This document shows positions 29,728 through 38,878 of a DNA stretch of 64,000 nt, piece by piece. Source of the stretch: Vibrio sinus (GTDB lineage: Bacteria; Pseudomonadota; Gammaproteobacteria; Enterobacterales; Vibrionaceae). Position 1 is the first letter of the stretch. Each line of letters starts with the position of its first letter. The DNA lies in contig NZ_JAMKMR010000014.1 in NCBI RefSeq assembly GCF_023634645.1, positions 1 through 64,000 on the forward strand. Direction: 5' to 3'. The notes beneath the pieces were generated by a model, which saw nothing but the letters and a program-made list of their open reading frames with translations, ran no database searches and was not told where the DNA came from. Both the position numbers and the translations under genes were made by a program.

Positions 29728-32154
29728 ATGAATATACGATCGTCATTAAAACGCAAGAGTATTGTTGCGTTGGCTGCCTACATGTTTTTCGTGATTACTT
29801 TAGTTGGTACCGTGAGCTACATGGTGGTTGAGCCTCCTGTTCGATCTAAGCTCATCCAGAACCTGGATCTGAACACTCAGCTGATTTCTAACCAGATTAA
29901 CGCCCCACTTAGCAGCTCACTTGGTGTGTTGCAAAGCATTGTAAGCATTGGCAATACAGGCACTCCGCAAGCTGAACAAGCCGTAATGTTGCATTCTCTC
30001 TTTACGGTACTCGATGGTATTGCAGTCAGCGGTGGATTGTGGCCCGAACCTTATTCCGTCGATCCTAAAAAAGAATACACCAGTTTGTTTTATAACAGAG
30101 CCACAGACGGTGTGATTGACAAAATCGATTCATGGAATAATCCGGAGACAGGCGGCTACAATCGGCAAGATTGGTACTTATCCGCAGCGAATCAGCCACT
30201 CGGTACGGTGACTTGGTCGCAAGTTTATATCGATGCCTACACCCATGTTCAAATGATCACCGCTTCTTCTCCCTATTATGTCAACGGCAGATTTGCTGGG
30301 GTGGCTACCATAGATTTATCGCTGAAAGACTTGGTCGAGTTCGTGAATAAACAAGCCGAGGATTTAGGTCTAGGCGTGTTAGTGAAAGACGGCTATGGGG
30401 AAGTCATTACAGAGCATAACTTTAGGGCGGTCAAAGGTATTTATGTTAGCAAGCTGACTTTCGGCAACTTCAATTGGTCTGTCGATGTCGTCAATGCGAA
30501 AAAACTGATCAGTGAACGTGTTTTTGAGATTATCAGTAATGTCGAACTTGGCATTATACCGCTCATGCTCCTACTCGTGATGGTCGGGTATTTTTTGATT
30601 AGCCGCTATCTCATCAAACCAATCAGTGTGATTGCGCAAAAAGTGGATGACTCGAAAGAAGGCGGAGTGATTGACTTGGCGTACAAAAGTAACGATGAGA
30701 TCCGACACTTAATCGATACCTTTAACCAAAAAACCGTTTACCTTGAAGCGGAAAAAGTCAAAGCGCAAGCGTCAACCCAAGCTAAGAGCTCATTTTTAGC
30801 GACCTTATCTCATGAGATCCGCACCCCCATGAATGGGGTACTTGGTACAGCACAGCTGCTACTCAAAACCAATTTAAATGAAGAACAACGAAAGCATCTC
30901 AAAAGCCTCTATGACTCAGGGGACCATATGATGACGTTGCTCAATGAAATTTTGGATTTTTCTAAGATAGAACAGGGGCATTTAGAGCTTGAACGAGCGC
31001 CGTTTCCACTGGCTTCTATCATCGGCAGCATCAATAGTGTTTACCACACATTATGCACTGAGAAAGGCTTAGTGTTTAAAGTGTACTCCGAGATATCGCC
31101 TGAACGTTGGTATATGTCGGACAAAGCGCGCGTTCGGCAGGTGCTATTTAATTTGCTCAACAACGCCGTGAAGTTTACATCGCGCGGTTTTGTCGAGGTG
31201 AACTTCAAAGAACAAACCATTGACGATCAAAGCTATCTATTACTGACCGTGAGAGATACTGGGATTGGTATTTCGCAAGAAGCACAAGACAAGATATTCC
31301 GACCGTTTGAGCAAGCAGAATCTTCGACAACTCGCCGATATGGCGGTACGGGGTTAGGGCTGGCTATCGTTAAGCAGATCTGTGAGCTGATGGATGGGGA
31401 TATTTCGGTAACCAGTCAAACTGGGATAGGGACCAGCTTCGAAGTGAACTTGCAATTGGAAATCTGTGAGCCTGGTTCGGTAGAGATCAAGTTACACCGT
31501 AAGCTCAACTATGACGGGTTGCAGGTACTGATTGTTGAAGATAATCGAACCAACACCATCATCATTGACAGCTTTATGAAAAGTAAGGGCTTCACCTGCC
31601 ATTGTGTGGAAAATGGTGAAGAAGCCATTCGAGCCATTTCCAATCAGCATTTCGATTTAGTGTTAATGGATAATCACATGCCGATAATGGACGGGGTCGA
31701 AGCCAGTAATACGATTCGTACTTTGCCCGGAGAGCAGCGCCATACACTGATTTTTGGCTGCACCGCCGATGTGTTTAAAGAAACCCGTGAAAGAATGTTA
31801 GGCGCAGGGGTGGATTACATCATCGCCAAACCGATTGATGAGAACGAGTTAGATGATGCCTTATACCGATATTCTGAAAAGCTATACCAGTTCCACCCAG
31901 AGCAAAATGCACGCTTAGATGCTATCGATTTTGAGGATGTATTGGTTAATCTCTATGTCTCAATTGAAAACAAGCAATACGAAACCGCTGAATCCTTACT
32001 GGAGAAACTGATTTGCAGCGTTGATGACACACAAAACCCTCAAATCGGTGAAGCGCTTGAGAAAATTCTTACGGATTTGCGCAATCAAGTCGAGCCGAGT
32101 AAAGAGGACCTAGATCTAATTACGGTTCTTATGGCTGAACAATGTCACATGTAA
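29728..32154 (+). CDS. hybrid sensor histidine kinase
   Basis: 808-residue membrane kinase. A helix lies near residues 13-35, then a periplasmic Cache-like sensor (about 36-270, with YNRQDWYLSA typical of dCache domains), a second helix (about 273-295) and a HAMP. HisKA has the phosphoacceptor His362 in FLATLSHEIRTPMNG, the HATPase has N/G boxes (NLLNNAVKFT, TGIGISQEAQD, RYGGTGLGLAI), and a C-terminal receiver has Asp648 in LVLMDNHMP. There is no HPt domain, so a separate phosphotransfer protein is needed. The start is the ATG at 29728 with CAGGGA upstream; an upstream TTG is unlikely. No response regulator gene is adjacent. Confidence 0.92.
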   Translation: MNIRSSLKRKSIVALAAYMFFVITLVGTVSYMVVEPPVRSKLIQNLDLNTQLISNQINAPLSSSLGVLQSIVSIGNTGTPQAEQAVMLHSLFTVLDGIAVSGGLWPEPYSVDPKKEYTSLFYNRATDGVIDKIDSWNNPETGGYNRQDWYLSAANQPLGTVTWSQVYIDAYTHVQMITASSPYYVNGRFAGVATIDLSLKDLVEFVNKQAEDLGLGVLVKDGYGEVITEHNFRAVKGIYVSKLTFGNFNWSVDVVNAKKLISERVFEIISNVELGIIPLMLLLVMVGYFLISRYLIKPISVIAQKVDDSKEGGVIDLAYKSNDEIRHLIDTFNQKTVYLEAEKVKAQASTQAKSSFLATLSHEIRTPMNGVLGTAQLLLKTNLNEEQRKHLKSLYDSGDHMMTLLNEILDFSKIEQGHLELERAPFPLASIIGSINSVYHTLCTEKGLVFKVYSEISPERWYMSDKARVRQVLFNLLNNAVKFTSRGFVEVNFKEQTIDDQSYLLLTVRDTGIGISQEAQDKIFRPFEQAESSTTRRYGGTGLGLAIVKQICELMDGDISVTSQTGIGTSFEVNLQLEICEPGSVEIKLHRKLNYDGLQVLIVEDNRTNTIIIDSFMKSKGFTCHCVENGEEAIRAISNQHFDLVLMDNHMPIMDGVEASNTIRTLPGEQRHTLIFGCTADVFKETRERMLGAGVDYIIAKPIDENELDDALYRYSEKLYQFHPEQNARLDAIDFEDVLVNLYVSIENKQYETAESLLEKLICSVDDTQNPQIGEALEKILTDLRNQVEPSKEDLDLITVLMAEQCHM

Positions 32155-32261
32155 GCTAAGCAAACTTGCAAGAGCTGGCCTAATGTAAGGTCAGTTAATG
32201 AGCATATATGTTAAAGAATAGGCAAATAAACAGATTGGCCGATTTTTTTCAACATTTGGGC

Positions 32262-32290
32262 TTGACCAACCACTGTAGAATCATTAAATT
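32262..32290 (+). promoter_or_regulatory. promoter of tRNA-Ser
   Basis: TTGACC, 17-nt spacer, TAAATT, followed by a GC-rich discriminator (GCGCC) as usual in stable RNA promoters. It lies 36 nt before the tRNA. Confidence 0.75.
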
Positions 32291-32325
32291 AGCGCCTCGT
32301 CAGCACAACGCTGACACGACATTAC

Positions 32326-32413
32326 GGTGAGTTGTCCGAGTGGCTGAAGGAGCACGCCTGGAAAGTGTGTATACGGCAACGTATCGAGAGTTCGAATCTC
32401 TCACTCACCGCCA
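32326..32413 (+). tRNA. tRNA-Ser (anticodon GGA)
   Basis: 88-nt class II tRNA including encoded CCA. Acceptor arms are GGTGAGT (32326-32332) and ACTCACC (32403-32409), discriminator G, then CCA. The anticodon loop CTGGAAA gives GGA. A long variable arm and the T arm GAGAGTTCGAATCTCTC are present. I see no copy of its 3' end downstream, so no sign of an integrated island at this tRNA. Confidence 0.95.
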
Positions 32414-32420
32414 CATTCTT

Positions 32421-32451
32421 GAAAAAAGACGTCTTCGGGCGTCTTTTTTTG
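32421..32451 (+). terminator. intrinsic terminator after tRNA-Ser
   Basis: Stem AAAAAAGACGTC / GGCGTCTTTTTT closed by a C(TTCG)G tetraloop, followed by a T run. Confidence 0.92.
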
Positions 32452-32486
32452 TGCCTGCGTTATATGTTCATAGGAACTATAGATTT

Positions 32487-32714
32487 ATGAGTCCTGAATC
32501 AAAAGCGGAAAAACTAGCAGAAAACTTGCTACTCGAATTAGGCAGTTCTGCCGAAAGCTATCAATTTCTTATTCCAGATTGGGAACCACAAGATTGCTCA
32601 ATGGCCATACGTTGGCTCAAGTCTCAGATATGGGAAGGCTTTAAGGTATCTTTCGAGGTAGACTCAGCCGCGAAAAAGGTTTATCTCAAATCTTGGGAAG
32701 AAGGATTTGATTGA
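32487..32714 (+). CDS. small hypothetical protein
   Basis: 75-residue acidic protein starting MSPESKAEKLAENLLLELGS with no signal peptide or membrane helix. I do not recognise a family. The ATG at 32487 has TAGGAA 11 nt upstream; the longer frame that begins in the tRNA is not real. The codon pattern and the clean stop just before a hairpin region support coding. It lies between tRNA-Ser and a convergent peroxiredoxin gene. Confidence 0.6.
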   Translation: MSPESKAEKLAENLLLELGSSAESYQFLIPDWEPQDCSMAIRWLKSQIWEGFKVSFEVDSAAKKVYLKSWEEGFD

Positions 32715-32793
32715 GCTCCCGGACTCACAGTAAGGTCATCAGTATCGCTTCCAAAAGGCTAGATTCACAAAATAGACGTCTATCTAGCCAAAG

Positions 32794-32824
32794 ACGGTTC
32801 AGAAAAAACGATTCTGAACCGTTG
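32794..32824 (-). terminator. hairpin at the 3' end of the peroxiredoxin gene
   Basis: Perfect 11-bp stem ACGGTTCAGAA / TTCTGAACCGT with a 7-nt loop, 13 nt beyond the peroxiredoxin stop. A second stem, GGCTAGA / TCTAGCC, lies at 32757-32789 with AGACGTCT in its loop. Confidence 0.65.
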
Positions 32825-32836
32825 TATTCTTAAAAA

Positions 32837-33313
32837 TTACTTCAAAGCCGCTAAAATAGTCTCTGCTTTGCTCACTTCAAATTGCTTTGGCTCTTCAATG
32901 TTTAGCTGTGTCACCACACCATTTTCGATAACCATTGCATATCGCTGTGAACGAATGCCTCCAAACGTGGCGGTATCCTTCTCAAGCCCTAGCGCTTTGG
33001 TAAAGCTGGCATCACCATCTGCCAGCATCATAATTTCAGTAGCGTTTTGTGCTTCTCCCCAAGCATGCATTACGAATGCATCGTTAACAGAGACACACGC
33101 GATGATATCGACACCTGCTGCTTTAATCTCGTCAGCCAGGACAACGTAACCAGGTAAATGGGCCTCTGAACAGGTGGGAGTAAATGCGCCTGGGACAGCG
33201 AAAAGCACCACTCTTTTGTTTGCAAAAAGCTCATCGGTATTGTGGGTGAGCACGCCTTCATCACTTAGCTCGCTTAGGTTGGCGGTTGGTAGTTTTTGAC
33301 CTTTCTGAATCAT
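32837..33313 (-). CDS. peroxiredoxin (Prx5 / type II family)
   Basis: 158-residue thiol peroxidase. The peroxidatic Cys is in PGAFTPTCSEAHLPGY, and a second Cys, in VDIIACVSVNDAFVM, is placed as in atypical 2-Cys or 1-Cys Prx5 enzymes. It reduces H2O2 and alkyl hydroperoxides using glutathione/glutaredoxin or thioredoxin. There is no fused glutaredoxin domain, unlike some Vibrio and Haemophilus hybrids. ATG at 33313 with AAGGAAA upstream; the frame is open 15 codons further. Confidence 0.92.
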   Translation of the reverse strand: MIQKGQKLPTANLSELSDEGVLTHNTDELFANKRVVLFAVPGAFTPTCSEAHLPGYVVLADEIKAAGVDIIACVSVNDAFVMHAWGEAQNATEIMMLADGDASFTKALGLEKDTATFGGIRSQRYAMVIENGVVTQLNIEEPKQFEVSKAETILAALK

Positions 33314-33498
33314 GTCTGTTTTCCTTATTTTATTAGCCTTGCACAGTGTATCGATCAAAGTAACAATGAACTACCTAGAGAAAGTAGGGGAATAGTGAGT
33401 GTAGGGGGCATACGCATAAACAAGGTGCTTAAGGTTGCTTTCCCGCATGAAGTGTGTTTCTAGTTGCCTATAGGGTAACGCTATATTGTATTTAAAGT

Positions 33499-34215
33499 AT
33501 GGAGTACAAATTGAAAACAATCGGAATGTTAGGTGGGATGAGTTGGGAATCTACCGCAAGCTACTATAAAGCCATTAATGAGGGTGTAAAGTCTGAACTA
33601 GGTGGCCTTAATTCGGCGAAAATTTGCCTATACAGCGTAAACTTTGACGAAATTGAGAAGTTGCAACATGAAGGTAAATGGGAAGAAACGGCGGTAATTC
33701 TTGGTGAGGCTGCAAAATCGGTTGAAGCTGGTGGCGCGGATTTTCTAGTTATCTGTACCAATACAATGCATAAAGTCGCTTGCGAAATTGAAAACTACAT
33801 ATCAATCCCAATTCTCCATATTGCTGATGCTACGGCTAATAAATTGAGTAGCGATGGAATTAAAAAAGTTGGATTGTTGGGCACTCGCTTTACCATGGAG
33901 CAAGATTTCTATAAAAGTCGATTGATAGACAAGTTTGCTATTGATGTTGTTGTACCAGACGAGGCTGAGCGAGCGATTGTTCATAATGTTATCTACGACG
34001 AATTATGCCGAGGTGTCGTCAGCGCTGAATCAAGAGAGAAATACTTAAGTATCGTTAAAAGCTTACATGAGCGAGGTGCTGAGGCAGTGATTTTAGGCTG
34101 CACTGAAATAGCGCTGCTTATTCAGCAATCACATACGCAAGTTCCTTTATACGACACGACGGACATTCATGCCATTAAAGCGGTTCAGTTGGCTATTTCA
34201 GATATAGAAAGTTAA
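33499..34215 (+). CDS. aspartate/glutamate racemase family protein
   Basis: 238-residue cofactor-independent racemase with two catalytic cysteines in VICTNTMHKV (about residue 83) and AVILGCTEIALL (about residue 196). The N-terminal MLGGMSWESTASYY is typical of the YgeA/RacX aspartate racemase subgroup. The likely reaction is racemisation of Asp, Glu or a broader set of amino acids. Monocistronic, with a strong terminator. Confidence 0.9.
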   Translation: MEYKLKTIGMLGGMSWESTASYYKAINEGVKSELGGLNSAKICLYSVNFDEIEKLQHEGKWEETAVILGEAAKSVEAGGADFLVICTNTMHKVACEIENYISIPILHIADATANKLSSDGIKKVGLLGTRFTMEQDFYKSRLIDKFAIDVVVPDEAERAIVHNVIYDELCRGVVSAESREKYLSIVKSLHERGAEAVILGCTEIALLIQQSHTQVPLYDTTDIHAIKAVQLAISDIES

Positions 34216-34234
34216 TAAGCACGATCTGATAGAT

Positions 34235-34263
34235 AAAAGTCCATGCACGCATGGACTTTTTTA
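34235..34263 (+). terminator. intrinsic terminator after racemase gene
   Basis: Stem AAAAGTCCATG / CATGGACTTTT with a CACG loop and T run. Confidence 0.88.
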
Positions 34264-34331
34264 GCGATTTTAACGGTGACTTATTGAATTATATGTGTGT
34301 AAAACGTGCCATATACAGAAAAAGTAAGTCC

Positions 34332-34946
34332 CTATTTCGCGATAAACGTATTAAACATCGTGTTGGTTAAATTAGTGATGGTTGTCATGTACGACAGTGC
34401 CTTAAGGCTGTTTTCGTTGCAGACTTTGTAGGTGCCGATTGAAACTTGATCGGCGCTTATTCCGCTGATCCCTGCAATCATCGCGCCTTGGAAAATGCCC
34501 GAAATAATATCACGAGCGCCGTACTTTGAGCCAACAGGAAGGTTGTCTCCAGGTACGTAATTGCTCATATTGTAGCTGGTGAGGGAGTTTAACGCGTCTT
34601 TGGCAGCAGCCTGAGAGGCAGCGAGTTGCGCCGAGCAATCTGTGCTATCTGTCCCTGTCATCGGCAAGCGATAGGAATACATTTCACTACTGATGAAACT
34701 TGTTACCATGGAGCTTGCAGCTGCAACGGAGCTTGGATTTCCAGATTTCGCCATTTCGTACGCTAAGTTTATTCGTGCGGCGTATTCAGGGAGAAGGTCA
34801 GGGTTCGCTTGTAAGTTCGCTTGAACGTGCGAAGAAGATTGTTGTAAAACGTTTTGCACATCACTGTTAGATAAAACGTTGGTGGTCATCGCATAAGAAG
34901 AGGTTGCAATCAAAAGGGAAGAAGTCACCAATATTGTCTTTAACAT
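34332..34946 (-). CDS. exported hypothetical protein
   Basis: 204-residue protein with a clear signal peptide (hydrophobic core ILVTSSLLIATSS, cleavage near SYA|M). The mature part is mostly helical and rich in Ala and Ser, with two cysteines (in DSTDCSAQ and YKVCNENS) that could pair in the periplasm. No family recognised. GGAG precedes the ATG by 7 nt. It lies 126 nt from an SBP_bac_3 gene on the same strand with no evident operon link. Confidence 0.7.
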   Translation of the reverse strand: MLKTILVTSSLLIATSSYAMTTNVLSNSDVQNVLQQSSSHVQANLQANPDLLPEYAARINLAYEMAKSGNPSSVAAASSMVTSFISSEMYSYRLPMTGTDSTDCSAQLAASQAAAKDALNSLTSYNMSNYVPGDNLPVGSKYGARDIISGIFQGAMIAGISGISADQVSIGTYKVCNENSLKALSYMTTITNLTNTMFNTFIAK

Positions 34947-35072
34947 GAATAAGCTCCATTGTTAATATGTATAAAATACATGGAATTACGTGGAGCTATA
35001 GTTTGCTATAAGCGCACATGTTCATAAATGATTTTTTCTGGCTCTAGATCTCATTTTACGTCGCAATTTCGC

Positions 35073-35795
35073 TTACTTGCTCGGTATGAGCTGTATTTCC
35101 CCAGACGAGAGTAAATCTTTGTAAGCCGCCTGTAGCTTATCGACTAAAACCTGATCTGTATTAACATTGGTACCGAGATACAATTCTGTATAAAACGGCG
35201 AAAATGTTTTGATGATAGTGCCTTCTTCAATATTGTCTTCTTTGAGTATCGATTCAAGTGGTGCGGTATACATTAAAATGAGATCTGCTCGATCATGTTG
35301 CAGCATTTTAATAACTTGTGGCCAGCTATTTGCCGTACTAATTTTTGGAAACTTATTCCTGACTAAATACTCATGGATACTGGTATCAAGTACGGTAGCT
35401 AAGCGAAACGCTTTTGCATCTGAAATAGATGTAATTGATTTGATTTTGTCGTTGCTGGCCAGTTTCCAGAACCATATTTTTCGCGGTTCTGATACGGGGA
35501 ATACCCATTTAAATAAGTGTTCACGCTTTTCTGTTCGTGTCATTGCGTAGATGAACGTGTTTTTGTGTTCTAGTGCCTGTCGGTAACTTCTTGCCCAAGG
35601 ATAGATGATAAATTTACTCGGTATGCCAGCTCTGTTGAAGACAGGGAGAACAATATCTGTCGCGACGCCCCCGACACTATTGTCACTTTTTCTCACGGTG
35701 TATGGCGCATAGTCTTCAGTGACTACCTCTACGATTTCGGCTTGAACGATACTGTTGACGAACAATAGAAGAAGTGAAAAATATCGTTTTTTCAT
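35073..35795 (-). CDS. periplasmic SBP_bac_3-like protein (paralogue 1)
   Basis: 240 residues with a signal peptide ending near VQA|E and the extracellular solute-binding protein family 3 fold. The block EVVTEDYAPYTVRKSDNSVGGVATDIV and the block YPWARSYRQALEHKNTFIYAMTRTEKREHLFKWV are shared with three other proteins in the window (37374, 43658, 44553). No ABC permease or ATPase gene is near, so it may act as a stand-alone binding or sensing protein. Ligand unknown; polar amino acids are usual in the family. Confidence 0.82.
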   Translation of the reverse strand: MKKRYFSLLLLFVNSIVQAEIVEVVTEDYAPYTVRKSDNSVGGVATDIVLPVFNRAGIPSKFIIYPWARSYRQALEHKNTFIYAMTRTEKREHLFKWVFPVSEPRKIWFWKLASNDKIKSITSISDAKAFRLATVLDTSIHEYLVRNKFPKISTANSWPQVIKMLQHDRADLILMYTAPLESILKEDNIEEGTIIKTFSPFYTELYLGTNVNTDQVLVDKLQAAYKDLLSSGEIQLIPSK

Positions 35796-36035
35796 TGCAC
35801 TTGTCCCAGAGATTGTACTTATGTGATTTGTTTATTAAATTTAGTTCCCTAATATCACCGAGTAATTCGATTTAATTGATAAGACGTTTACCCTCATTTG
35901 ACATCAATGACCCTGAACAGATTCATAGTATGAATGAAGTATAGTTGCTGCTTATGGGATTGGTATCGATGGGAAGACGATTCCTCTCTGAGGAACTTGG
36001 GTATAAGCCACAAATAGGAAAATTCTACAAAGGAA

Positions 36036-36944
36036 ATGAAATCGCTAATGAAATATGTAAAACGCTCACTTAAATCAACACTAGCATTATCTTTAGTCAT
36101 ATTGTCTCACTCAGTGTTTGCCAGCACTGTCCCGGATTTGGTATTAACCAGTATTAAAAATGCATCGAAATCGTTAAATGGTGCAAGAGTCGGCGTGTCT
36201 TTCTACGATATGAATTCGGGAGAAGGCTACCAGTTCAATGGGCAACAGCGGTTTCCTATGGCCAGTACATTTAAGGTATTGGCTTGTGCTACCGCACTAA
36301 AAAAGGGCGTGATGTCTCAAAAGGAACCGATCCTAAAAAGTGATCTGGAAGAATACTCACCGATCACCAAAAAACATATCAATGAAATAATGACCATTGA
36401 GCAACTCTGTGATGCGACTATGTCATGGAGCGACAACACGGCGGCGAACTTAATCTTAAAATCCGTTGGTGGGCCAAAGGGGGTGACTGAATTTCTGCGT
36501 GATGCGGGAGATAAAACCACAAACTTGTCTCGGTGGGAACCAGAGCTGAATCAAGCAACACCAGGAGACGATCGCGATACCACAACGCCAATCGCAATGA
36601 ACCGTACATTGCGAGAGCTGTTGTTTGGAGGTGTCCTCAGCCCAGATCAGCAGAGCCAGTTATTTGCTTGGATGAAAGGTGATAAAGTGGCCAACGATCT
36701 GCTGCGTTCGGTATTACCAAAAGGTTGGCAAATCGGCGATAAAACTGGATATGGTGGGCATGGCTCGAGAGGCATCGTTGCCAGCTTGGTTCCTCCTAGT
36801 GGGCAACCCCTAGTGATAACGATTTATCTAACTGAGAATAAGGCGTCATTGGCTGAGTTAAATAAAGCCATCGCTCAGATTGGCGATGCAATGATTCAAG
36901 ACTTCGAACGCAACCACCACACAGCGGACAAACAATCGTCTTAA
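36036..36944 (+). CDS. class A beta-lactamase
   Basis: 302-residue periplasmic serine beta-lactamase. It has a signal peptide ending near VFA|S and all class A motifs: S-x-x-K as Ser77-T-F-K, SDN in MSWSDNTAAN, the omega-loop Glu in RWEPELN, and KTG in GDKTGYGG. The overall sequence recalls the Vibrio CARB-type enzymes, but the KTG triad differs from the R(S/T)G triad of classic carbenicillinases. There is no Cys before the active Ser as in carbapenemases. No ampR-like regulator is adjacent and no mobile element is near, so it looks chromosomal. An alternative ATG lies at 36048. Confidence 0.93.
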   Translation: MKSLMKYVKRSLKSTLALSLVILSHSVFASTVPDLVLTSIKNASKSLNGARVGVSFYDMNSGEGYQFNGQQRFPMASTFKVLACATALKKGVMSQKEPILKSDLEEYSPITKKHINEIMTIEQLCDATMSWSDNTAANLILKSVGGPKGVTEFLRDAGDKTTNLSRWEPELNQATPGDDRDTTTPIAMNRTLRELLFGGVLSPDQQSQLFAWMKGDKVANDLLRSVLPKGWQIGDKTGYGGHGSRGIVASLVPPSGQPLVITIYLTENKASLAELNKAIAQIGDAMIQDFERNHHTADKQSS

Positions 36945-36986
36945 AGTTATTCACGTATAGTATCGAGCAGAAGGCCTAGAACTAAC

Positions 36987-37364
36987 ATGAGACAACAATA
37001 TCATTTTCGTCGTTCAAATCAGGGATTACTCGCATGGGATGTATCGCGTCTTGTTCGTTTGTCTCAGCACTTGAAAGTGATAGAAGTTAAGGTCGCGAGC
37101 ATTAAGGAGTTAGATGAGGCGTTTTGGTACGATTTGGGTGGGGAGAGTCCAACGTGCCGAAATATACTTCAGCATATTAACTTAATAAATCGGGTAGACT
37201 TGAGATACCCGATTATTTTGTGCCATGAAGGTAGGCTGATGGATGGAATGCATCGAGTGTGCAAATCGGCCCTTTTAGGAAAAAACACCATTTTAGCGGT
37301 GCAGTTTCCATCCTACATTGAGCCAGATTATATTGGCGTCGACCCCGATGATTTGCCGTATTGA
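36987..37364 (+). CDS. ParB/Srx-like hypothetical protein
   Basis: 125-residue cytoplasmic protein. The segment RYPIILCHEGRLMDGMHRVCKSALLG (about 77-102) resembles the nucleotide-binding DGxHR motif of the ParB N-terminal/sulfiredoxin fold. No DNA-binding helix-turn-helix is present, so a partition role is unlikely. The function is not known to me. It lies 42 nt after the beta-lactamase and could be co-transcribed. Confidence 0.6.
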   Translation: MRQQYHFRRSNQGLLAWDVSRLVRLSQHLKVIEVKVASIKELDEAFWYDLGGESPTCRNILQHINLINRVDLRYPIILCHEGRLMDGMHRVCKSALLGKNTILAVQFPSYIEPDYIGVDPDDLPY

Positions 37365-37373
37365 TCTTTGGCC

Positions 37374-38123
37374 CTATTCCTTCATATATTTGTTATATAT
37401 TTGATCAAATATTCCGTTCGATTTTATTTTATCTAGAGCGTTTTGAAATAGTGTGATGGTACTATCAGGTGTTTCAAGACTAAAAGCCAAATAATAACTG
37501 CCACTATTTGGTAGTGATATTAAAGGCTCAACGAGTTCTATGTTTTTATTGAGTTTTTTTAGCTCATAGGCCATGGCAAGCTTGGGCTTTAATATTAAAT
37601 CGTCTCGACCAGCAATAAACTTAGCAACAGTGAGGCTTTCTTTGTGCATTGGGTTGAGTTGTTTTTCAGTAAATCCTTGGCTTTTTAGATACATGGTTCC
37701 AGCAGACTGAGGGACTGCCGTAATCGTATATTTCTTCGCATCTTCTAAGGTGTGAACAACGATATCTGTTCGTTTTCTAAGTTTCCACATCCAAATGGTG
37801 CGTTCGGCGACGGGTCCTACCCATTTAAATTTGTTCTCACGAGCATGGGTGCGGGTCATGGTATATAGCAGAACGTTTTTTTGAGTTTCCGCTATTCGAT
37901 AAGCCCTTTGCCATGGATACATCTCGATGTTTAGTTGTTCGTTGTTTGTTTCTTTTAAAATTGCTCTGACGACTTCTGTCGTAAAGCCTGTGACTTTCCC
38001 ATCTTCCATATAGTTATACGGAGCATAATCTTCCGTGAGTATGGTTAGCTCGACACTAGAGGCTGTATTTGAAAATAGAAATACACTGAATAATAAAAGA
38101 ACGATGGTGGACTTATTTAACAT
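37374..38123 (-). CDS. periplasmic SBP_bac_3-like protein (paralogue 2)
   Basis: 249 residues, with a signal peptide cleaved near SSV|E, then ILTEDYAPYNYMEDGKVTGFTTEVV and YPWQRAYRIAETQKNVLLYTMTRTHARENKFKWVG, aligned with the other three paralogues. There is no permease or ATPase neighbour. ATG at 38123 with AAGGAA upstream. Confidence 0.85.
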   Translation of the reverse strand: MLNKSTIVLLLFSVFLFSNTASSVELTILTEDYAPYNYMEDGKVTGFTTEVVRAILKETNNEQLNIEMYPWQRAYRIAETQKNVLLYTMTRTHARENKFKWVGPVAERTIWMWKLRKRTDIVVHTLEDAKKYTITAVPQSAGTMYLKSQGFTEKQLNPMHKESLTVAKFIAGRDDLILKPKLAMAYELKKLNKNIELVEPLISLPNSGSYYLAFSLETPDSTITLFQNALDKIKSNGIFDQIYNKYMKE

Positions 38124-38296
38124 AGACTATTCCTTGTCTTGTTCTTGATAAAAGGATAGCAGCAAATTTTTCCTGAAGCTGAAGTGGAGGTAAGTCCTTG
38201 TTATTGTCATAGGCTTTGACATTTTTAGACCAACCAGTGACAGACTAAGACAATCGAATGAAATATAGTGCCGCTTGTTTTTTGTAGGGGGTATTT

Positions 38297-38878
38297 ATGT
38301 ATATTTCTGCTGAGTTGTTTTCCTTTTTTGGCGCTTGTAATGAAACCTTGGAAAGGTTACATAAGCGCATAGGAAATCAAACGATGACGCTTCAGCAATT
38401 TTTGAAAAAAGCGCATATCCAATCTGACGATTATGGTGATCTTATTTGGTATGCGAAAAAGTGCGGAGCAAGTGAAAAAGATATTATAGGGCTTGGTGTG
38501 AGAGCAGCAGCACTGACGCTTGGTGAGTTTGAATCTGTCCTTCCCAATGATAAAAGGCCAAGACAAGCTTTGGAAATCGCTGGATCTTTTTGTAGGCAAG
38601 AAGTGATAGAAACATCTCTGTCAGTTATGCGTTCAGTAGGGGCCTCTAGAGCGGGAAGGATCGCTTGGGAAATGAAAGAATACGGTGCTTCCGCGGCCGC
38701 GATATCCACTGCTCGTCTAGCATGGGCGACATGGGTAATGGGAAAAAAGCCTGAAGCGGCTGAGGAAATGGTACTTAAAGTCATTACTTATGTTAGTGCT
38801 TGTTCTTACTCAAACGAGAGACGAGTTAAACGTTTTTTCTCTGAGCTTTTTGAGAAAGTAGACAATGAGTGGATTTAA
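38297..38878 (+). CDS. Imm5-like putative immunity protein
   Basis: 193-residue helical cytoplasmic protein. The pattern WYAKKCGASEKDIIGLGVRAAALTLGEFESVLPNDKRPRQALEIAG, followed by a second Ala-rich helical pair (SRAGRIAWEMKEYGASAAAISTARLAWATWVMGKKPEAAEEMV), resembles the Imm5 immunity family as I remember it. That family is normally found beside polymorphic toxins. No toxin gene is seen next to it. AGGGGG precedes the ATG. Family assignment is tentative. Confidence 0.5.
   Translation: MYISAELFSFFGACNETLERLHKRIGNQTMTLQQFLKKAHIQSDDYGDLIWYAKKCGASEKDIIGLGVRAAALTLGEFESVLPNDKRPRQALEIAGSFCRQEVIETSLSVMRSVGASRAGRIAWEMKEYGASAAAISTARLAWATWVMGKKPEAAEEMVLKVITYVSACSYSNERRVKRFFSELFEKVDNEWI

Noticed and set aside
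32340-32486. Open frame running from inside tRNA-Ser into the small gene at 32487
   Set aside because: The start lies in the tRNA and the frame crosses its terminator; a better ATG with ribosome binding site exists at 32487.
36036-36944. Beta-lactamase as an acquired cassette gene
   Set aside because: No integron attC site, IS element or transposase was found around it.
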